In this document: positions 58,371 through 64,000 of the stretch, piece by piece
Layout: each line of letters starts with the position of its first letter
How positions within the stretch are numbered: position 1 is the stretch's first letter
Origin: Immersiella caudata
Taxonomy: Eukaryota > Ascomycota > Sordariomycetes > Sordariales > Lasiosphaeriaceae
Assembly: GCA_030512335.1 (NCBI GenBank)
Contig: JAULSU010000004.1
Span: 3,782,001 to 3,846,000 of the forward strand
DNA: 64,000 bases
Direction: 5' to 3'
Translations under genes and position numbers: made by a program
Notes under the pieces: generated by a model
Databases searched by the model: none
What the model saw: the letters and a program-made list of their open reading frames with translations, nothing else
Told to the model about the DNA's origin: nothing

Positions 58371-59381
58371 ATGTCGCTCCAAGATATACTCGATCTCGAG
58401 GATCGGTTGATTAGAATGGTCGACGATCTGACCAGGTCGCCAGAGCCGGAGCCTAAAAATCATAATGACCAAGCGGATCACCAGCAACACGTCAACCATG
58501 AATCCAGTCCCTTCTCTCTGCAATCTCTCAACAACTCCGAGGGTTACTCTCCGGGAATTCTTGACGACTCTGAGACCAGAGCACAAACCCTTCAGCAGCA
58601 CAGCATTCAAGAGCACCATCATCGCAACTCCGATATCCACGAGCACTGGCAGCTCCCCCAGACTCGCAATTTCGCGATCCAGCCGCCTCGAGATCTCACC
58701 ATCAAACCTCCGTACAGTGATCTTGTGAGCCAGCCTCTCCGCAACCTCACACTTCAGCCTCGTCAGGCTCATAATTTCACGATTCAACCTCTTCATAATC
58801 TCACGACTCAGCCTCTGTACAATGATCTCGCAATTCATCACCGGACTGCTTGGTGACATCGCCGTGGAGGGACTACTTGGCGCGGTGCATGGAACTGCGG
58901 TGGGAGAGCGTACTTCGTACACACCAACCCACCCGAGGGCGACCATTGGGCAGGAAGAATCACAGCAGCCGCGAAGCTTACTTTCTTTGAGCCAGAGAGC
59001 ACCCAGAGGCTTACTGACAGACATCACGAGATGGGGTTTGTCGTGGGGGGAAGACGGGCCAAAGTGACTCGAAACCGAACCCGAGTCCCTGCGGCCACCA
59101 AAGGCACAGATGTCACAAGGGTCACCATCATTGAGGGGCCTAGGGGTATTGTGGATGGGGAGGCCTTGGGTTTCTTTTTCCGTGCAAACTTTGAGTTCCA
59201 ACTCGATGGCCCGGTTTTGACCAGATGGGAGAACAAGACGGCCAGGTCCCTAGAGTGGCGTTTCGGCTCATACCGAGCACAGGCCCAGGCCGCTCTAGTG
59301 TACACCCGAGAGCACCTTCACATCTTTGGGGGTACGAGAGTTCTGTTTGGCCAAGACCCGTGTGCGAGCTACGGTAGATAG
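58371..59381 (+). pseudogene. Frameshifted paralogue of the RRM-like gene
   Basis: Starts MSLQDILDLEDRLIRMVDD, then a Gln/His/Asn-rich part with degenerate QPLxNLTxQP repeats (58680-58830). The frame meets TGA at 58854. The next frame carries FITGLLGDIAVEGLLGAVHG (58836-58900), matching FITGLPGDATVHTLLRTLHG of the first gene. The original frame then resumes with YFVHTNPPEGDHWAGR, TAAAKLTFFEPES, VTRNRTRVPAA, and LEWRFGSYRAQAQAA, all collinear with the first gene, to the stop at 59379. So one segment of about 80 nt lies in another frame, as if two opposite indels flank it. Introns do not explain this simply. It is either a pseudogene or a gene with an unusual splice. Confidence 0.6.
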
Positions 59382-60147
59382 TGAGTGCTGGAGATCCCAA
59401 TCGTCACACAGCACTCAGGGACTCATGGAGGTGCTCAGATCCACGGGCTCATAAAGCCTGAGAGAGAAGGTTCAACGGCCGGGAGAATAAAATAAGTTTT
59501 CCTGCCTTATTTGTCCGCCAGACTCGTTGCATTCCGTGGCGAGGTCAACAACGGTGCCCAAAAATGGCTCCTCGAGATCATCAACAACTCTAACCAGGGT
59601 TTCGACACAATCCTATAACTGCTATGATTTCCGATAAAACCTAAAAACCTTCCATTCCAGGAACCACAATGCCACGTATCAGTATTCCCAAGTACCTATC
59701 CAGAGGGGGGATAAGGAGATAACTTGGAGAGGCTATGGAAGGAAAGTAATAGAAACTGGTAGAAAGTAGGTTGTAGCAGAAGCTTACAATTAAAAACCGA
59801 GTTGCGGCCAAAACAAGAGGTTTGTGTACCTATGTAGTTCAAAAAATAAAATAAAATAACACACAGTGAATTCAAAGCTCCACTGAAAAAGAAAACGAAT
59901 GACCGCTTGAGGTGCCTATTCACCACACGGAAAACCTGCTCCTGCCTGACCTTAATTCACATGTCTGCCCCACGATCGATATCATTCCTCCAAGCGAACA
60001 GCAATACCCACCCCATCCAACCTAATTCCCCCGCCCAACCACTCCCAGGTTCTCTCTTCTTCCACAGGCAGCACCCCTCCCGCAACCTTCTACGTTACCC
60101 CAAGGCGTCGTTGGGCCTGGGCCGCACCTGCAATAAAAACACCGAAA
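59382..60147. other. Intergenic region
   Basis: About 770 bp, AT-richer than the genes, no gene supported. Confidence 0.4.
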
Positions 60148-60738
60148 ATGTCGCTGTTCCCCAGCGATCACGGCTCCGACCACAGCCGCGATCCCAGTCG
60201 CAATCCCACACCTCAGCCTCCTGCTCCTCCACCTCCTCCAGGCCCTCGCAAGCGCCCAGCCTACAAGGACGACTGGGAGGATGAAGACTTCTACGTAGAG
60301 CCTGAGCCCGAATCCGAGGAAGAATCCGCCGCGGAGGAAGCCGCACCCGCGAAGCCCACCTTTCCTGCCTTCCTGCGCGGCAACTCGAAGCCCTTCTCTC
60401 CGACAGTTACCATCACGCCCCCGGCCACTCCCAAGCCGCCCAGCGACAATATGCAGATGGAATCCACTCAGTCGATGGCGTAGATTGCCGCGGCTCATGT
60501 GGTTCCTGCTCCTTTTGGAGTCCCAGGTCATTACGGTGTTCCAGGTCGCTACGGCGTCCCTGTTCGGTATGGATATCATGGATATGGCGACTATTCGGCC
60601 CCCGAGCGCCATTGGCCCGAGATGAGGGTGCCGGTGCCTCAATTGACAGTTCCTCAGCAGCGTCGCGGTCCGATTGAGAGCGAGGCGGTGGTGTTGGTGG
60701 ACGAGTCGAGGGAGGAGAAGGACAAGTCTCAGAAGTGA
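60148..60738 (+). pseudogene. Low-complexity protein gene with an in-frame TAG
   Basis: The ATG at 60148 opens MSLFPSDHGSDHSRDPSRN. Pro-rich and very acidic text follows (PPAPPPPPGPRKRPA, DDWEDEDFYVEPEPESEEE). TAG at 60481-60483 ends an 111-residue protein. The same frame continues without another stop for 85 codons to the TGA at 60736, with a regular Gly/Tyr/Val repeat (FGVPGHYGVPGRYGVPVRYG) and an acidic, charged end (VLVDESREEKDKSQK). The quality of the downstream text suggests it was coding and that the TAG is a recent change, for example from CAG. The short form may still be a real product. No domain recognised. Confidence 0.5.
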
Positions 60739-62004
60739 GCTGTTGGGATGGAGAAGATGCCTGATTCAGGCGGGGAAAAGAGGGTGCTGCACTACGATGT
60801 GCATCTTGTTTCCGTGACGTTGCTTCGGACGTCGGGAAGTGGCAGGCAGTCGCAGTTGAGAGTATTTGAGGAGGACCTACCCAATGCTGGATGACATGTA
60901 GTGACGAGGACATGTATCCTGCACAGGGCTCTGGATGGCAGACAACCAATCTGTAGGGACCAAGTTTGCAAGCATTGAAGGCTGGCTTGCTAAACATTAG
61001 CACCTATTCCACGGTGTGCTTACTCCCAGTGACTCTCGAGTGTGCTAGCACATGTACCGGCGAAATTGATGAGCTGCCTCCGGCCCTTTCCGTCCAAATT
61101 TGACTAGGCTGACGTGTTATCTACGGCCTTCCATTTACCCCATTCCTCAACTTTCTGCAATGGCGGCGCTCACCCAATCCAAGTCATGCCCCAACGTTCT
61201 GCGCTCTCATCACCACTCCTGCTCCCAGAGACGGAACCTACGAGAGAGACGAATACTTCGTCCTGGACACTAATCTGCCAGGATATGATGCGCGAGTATC
61301 TCTGGTTTTGGCAGAAATGATAGGCCTGTGACGAGGTCGTGCTCGTAAGAGGCTGGCACAGGGCGTCTAGGTGGCGTGAGTTATCACAAGGAAGGAATGC
61401 AGTGCAAACGATGACAGCTTGAGGAACCTCCAGATTTGCCCTTGTTGCAACTTGTCGGAGTTGTTTGTTGGGCTATGTTGACTCCTCCTATTTGTCTACG
61501 TTTCCATCTTCTGCAAACTTGTCTTCCTTTGATTTGTCACCTGCCTACAAAAGGAGAAGTGAGGACTGGGACACGCAGAGCGGGCCAACAGACAATCCCC
61601 TCGCACCGGAATTCCACCAACCTCACCCTGATGGTGATATAAATGCCTGAGGCTGTGTCTTCCTGCTGTTAAATAAAAGGGAGGGGACGTGAATATGTCG
61701 ACATCCGTTAGACCCCTGCTTCAACCTGCCTGACCAGTTGTTTGGCCATCCTCTTAGCGTCAAGAGGGAAACCGAGGCATACGCCAGCTTTGTATGAGCA
61801 ATAAGCTGCGCATCATGAGGTTCTTCGGATTAAACTACCGCGGCAAGCACGTCGGGTAGCGACTGCGTTCGCCGCATCGCTACCATTTTCTTCACCTCCC
61901 ACACCGCGTTTCCTGCTGTGCGTTTACTCTCCATCTTCTTGCAACTTAAAAAACCAAGCAGCAATACCAACGACCACCGAAATCAATCTCACCACCATAT
62001 TACA
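60739..62004. other. Intergenic region, possible small spliced gene
   Basis: No gene is well supported. Two short plus-strand pieces look protein-like: DGTYERDEYFVLDTNLPGYD (near 61220-61290) and MLGYVDSSYLSTFPSS (61465-61650), which could be exons of one gene starting at the ATG near 61160. I could not find convincing splice sites. Confidence 0.25.
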
Positions 62005-62526
62005 ATGTGTTACTGGCAGAAGTATTTCTACCGCAAATGCTTGCACACAATATGCCGAGCCCAACTCTGCGAACCTGACGGCGACCAGTGTGAACTGCCC
62101 TGGAGCACCTTCGACTTCACAATCGACGAACACTGCAGTGAAAAGTGCCTGGATGGATGGAAACGCGAAAGTGAGCAGAAGATAAAGAGCATTTTCGCCG
62201 AACTCCACAAGCCCCGTCTAATTCTACCTGCACCTGCCGCCAATGCTGCCACGGGGACGAAACCCCCCTCAACCCTACCTGCACCTGCCGCCACTGCGCC
62301 TACTTCCGCCACAAGGACATGTCCTCCCTCAGGTTTGCCTACACCTGCTGCCACTTCCGCCACAAGGGCCGCCACAAGGGCTAACCGTCTCTCGACTCTA
62401 CCTGCACATCCCACCACAGGGATGAGTCGCCCTCCAACGTCCGCATCAGTGAGCCAACCCTCGCAGGGAGCCAACAACAGGGTGCGCTACCCGAACAGCT
62501 CGCAGACTGGCGGACCAAGGAGATGA
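62005..62526 (+). CDS. Small Cys- and Ala/Pro-rich protein, unknown
   Basis: 173 residues, intronless, start ATG at 62005 (MCYWQKYFYRKCLHTIC). The first 55 residues hold eight Cys and several aromatic residues, possibly a small metal-binding or disulphide-bonded unit. There is no signal peptide, so metal binding is more likely than secretion. The rest consists of degenerate repeats of LPAPAANAATGT / LPAPAATAPTSAT type and a Ser/Gln/Asn tail. No family recognised. The open frame and the contrast between an ordered start and repetitive end are the only support. Confidence 0.45.
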   Translation: MCYWQKYFYRKCLHTICRAQLCEPDGDQCELPWSTFDFTIDEHCSEKCLDGWKRESEQKIKSIFAELHKPRLILPAPAANAATGTKPPSTLPAPAATAPTSATRTCPPSGLPTPAATSATRAATRANRLSTLPAHPTTGMSRPPTSASVSQPSQGANNRVRYPNSSQTGGPRR

Positions 62527-63475
62527 GAGAATGGACTTTGACCAAGTCACCGCTTGCCCCGGGTGAAGGAGGCTACTGGTTGGCAAACAGCGGGTCAGAA
62601 GGGACGAGGTAAGACTCCTTTCCAGCCCACCTCAGCCATCGAGATCATGGGCAGCTCTGACAAACTTGGCAGTGGAATGATTGGACTTTGGACGCAAGGG
62701 CCTGTGATGCCACGAAGGCTGAGAAGCAGCAGAGGTGTCATCGGGTACACACTCCTTCATATGGGAACCGGTGTCACCCTCTTGGTATGTTGTGCCTAAG
62801 CCTCAGCGCAAATAACATCTAACTGAAAGGGGAGCGTTCTGTTTTGAGCGGGTAGTGGTTTTTTGAAGTGGACGGTAGTTCACGTCAATTTTTTAACGTT
62901 CATCGCGTACATAGGTTTGAACCTCCTATAGAGGGTTTTTCGTCAAGTTGGTTCTGAAAGACTACAATATCCCCACTTGATCCACCAACCGAAAGGATGG
63001 AAGCTGAAGTGCTTGCTTGAATACATCAACACCGTCAGTTGAGAGCCACATGATGCTGCAAAGAAGGTCAGGTGGGAGAAGAGCTGAGGCTACGCCTCCT
63101 ATATCATAACTCGCAGAGTGGATGCATCACCATCGTACCCATTAGCGCGTGCGACTGCAGGGGAAGACTCTTGCCTCTCACAATACAATGTCACCGCACT
63201 TGTGGCCGCAGCCTTCCAGGTTTTGTGCCCGGGAAGTGATCATGCCTCCAGTCACACATACACAACAATCAGTATCGACAAGATATACGCTGTCACCAAA
63301 TCAGTGTTTATGTAGATATTCCACCGACTACTTTGGCTCTGACATCTTTGTATATCATGCTGTATGCCGGGTAAACTCATAACCGCGCCGCGCTCATATC
63401 AATAGCATTCAGGTCCCACACCGCTCTTCCCTCCCGCCGCAAAGTATTCTTAAAAGTTGTTCCCCCCCCCCCTTT
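62527..63475. other. Intergenic region
   Basis: About 950 bp, no gene supported. It should hold the 3' flank of the Vps15 gene at the right end. Confidence 0.4.
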
Positions 63476-64000
63476 CTACTGATAAACAAAAACAACACCT
63501 CCCCTATCCACCGACACAACCATGGTGAACGGGCTCTCCAGCATGGCCAAATCCACCACTGTATCCAAATGGCTCTTCAGCAACTGGTGTTGCTGTTCAG
63601 AAATAATCGTTGACCTCGGCGGCCTGGTGCTGCTCGACTTGCCTACCTTCCCCGATCCGGAACCCGCCGCGGAAGTCTTACTCGCCCTCGGCAGCCGCTC
63701 CGTATTGAGGGTCATTGACATGGTAGGATGACTCGCCGAAAACGTTGGCTTCGCTTCGTCTGGCTGCAGACCACAAATTACCCTGCTGTTCTCAATACGT
63801 GACAAGTCCCAGAACCGAAGTTTCTTGTCCGAGCCGGCCGTGATGATGTATCCGTGGCGTTCATCGCGGTCGCGCTGCTCCTCGGTAGCGCCAGAGCCAA
63901 CCACCATGGCCCGCATTCCGCGATCGGCGTTGGCAGTAGCAGTGGGCTCGATGTTGGTCGCAAAGCGGCCGAGCATACCCTCAGGTTTGTCTTCATCGAC
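63476..64000 (-). CDS. VPS15: Vps15, PI3-kinase regulatory subunit (C-terminal part)
   Basis: Only the last 174 residues are in the window; the gene continues beyond 64000. Vps15 is the protein-kinase-like scaffold that carries Vps34 in autophagy and endosomal sorting. The visible part is the end of the WD40 propeller: GYIITAGSDKKLRFWDLSRIENS, quoted in parts as ITAGSDKKLRFWDL, then a Ser/Arg linker, then HLDTVVDLAMLESPFTMVVS and DRGGVVFVYQ and stop. The last two blocks are the highly typical Vps15 C-terminus. No intron is seen in this part. Confidence 0.85.
   Translation of the reverse strand, partial: VDEDKPEGMLGRFATNIEPTATANADRGMRAMVVGSGATEEQRDRDERHGYIITAGSDKKLRFWDLSRIENSRVICGLQPDEAKPTFSASHPTMSMTLNTERLPRASKTSAAGSGSGKVGKSSSTRPPRSTIISEQQHQLLKSHLDTVVDLAMLESPFTMVVSVDRGGVVFVYQ

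Noticed and set aside
9997..60483. TAG reassigned to an amino acid or read through genome-wide
   Set aside because: TAG is the normal terminator of several intact genes here (lectin, MFS permease, cytochrome b561, aldo-keto reductase, RRM-like protein, Vps15).
62905..62945. GGTTTGAACC resembling a tRNA T-arm
   Set aside because: It is a short inverted repeat with no acceptor, D-arm or anticodon arm around it.

Overview
This window looks like nuclear DNA of a filamentous ascomycete (Pezizomycotina, most likely a Sordariomycete). The evidence is short introns (about 45-145 nt, one of 216 nt) with GTAAGT/GTGAGT donors, CTAAC/CTGAC-type branch sites and CAG acceptors, together with HET-domain proteins, a Zn2Cys6 regulator with a fungal-type regulatory region, a GH72 glucanosyltransferase and a Bqt4-type inner nuclear membrane protein. 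Coding DNA is GC-rich. I found no tRNA, rRNA, CRISPR array or intact transposon. Species cannot be assigned from the sequence alone.

Layout. 0-6.6 kb is a dense housekeeping block: GAR transformylase (purine synthesis, minus) diverges from importin-9/Kap114 (plus), which converges on a PI31-type proteasome regulator (minus). 6.6-18 kb is accessory: about 3 kb without a convincing gene, a broken gene possibly related to Ulp1/C48 peptidases, a secreted seven-blade lectin-like beta-propeller, an anion:cation symporter-type MFS permease, and an unrecognised reading frame with one internal TAG. 18.8-32.9 kb is again conserved: a CCHC zinc-knuckle protein with Pro-rich, Asn/His-repeat and RS-like regions, the PP2A-like phosphatase Ppg1, RhoGDI with a long N-terminal extension, Bqt4, and mitochondrial 3-hydroxyisobutyrate dehydrogenase (valine catabolism). 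33-43.9 kb holds a decayed HET gene, two convergent secreted-protein genes, an intact 914-residue HET-domain protein and a secretory cytochrome b561 protein. 44.2-51.9 kb has a Zn2Cys6 regulator diverging from an aldo-keto reductase, then a decayed sugar-porter/GH31 pair, a likely remnant of an alpha-xyloside or alpha-glucoside utilisation locus. 52.7-54.1 kb is the GH72 enzyme for wall beta-1,3-glucan remodelling. 56.7-62.5 kb is lineage-specific: an RRM-like gene and its frameshifted paralogue, and two low-complexity genes, one with an internal TAG. The right edge holds the C-terminal end of Vps15.

The main unusual theme is the number of broken loci (seven) standing between intact conserved genes. 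Five single TAG codons interrupt otherwise open frames, two of them at clear Trp positions in the GH31 relic. This is compatible with C-to-T decay such as RIP but does not prove it. Other points worth attention are the lectin, whose introns fall at the same place in successive propeller blades; the Bqt4 gene, where a stop-free 54-nt intron splits the only membrane helix; and the decayed transporter/GH31 pair beside an intact regulator and reductase. I did not find a clear, wholly new system.
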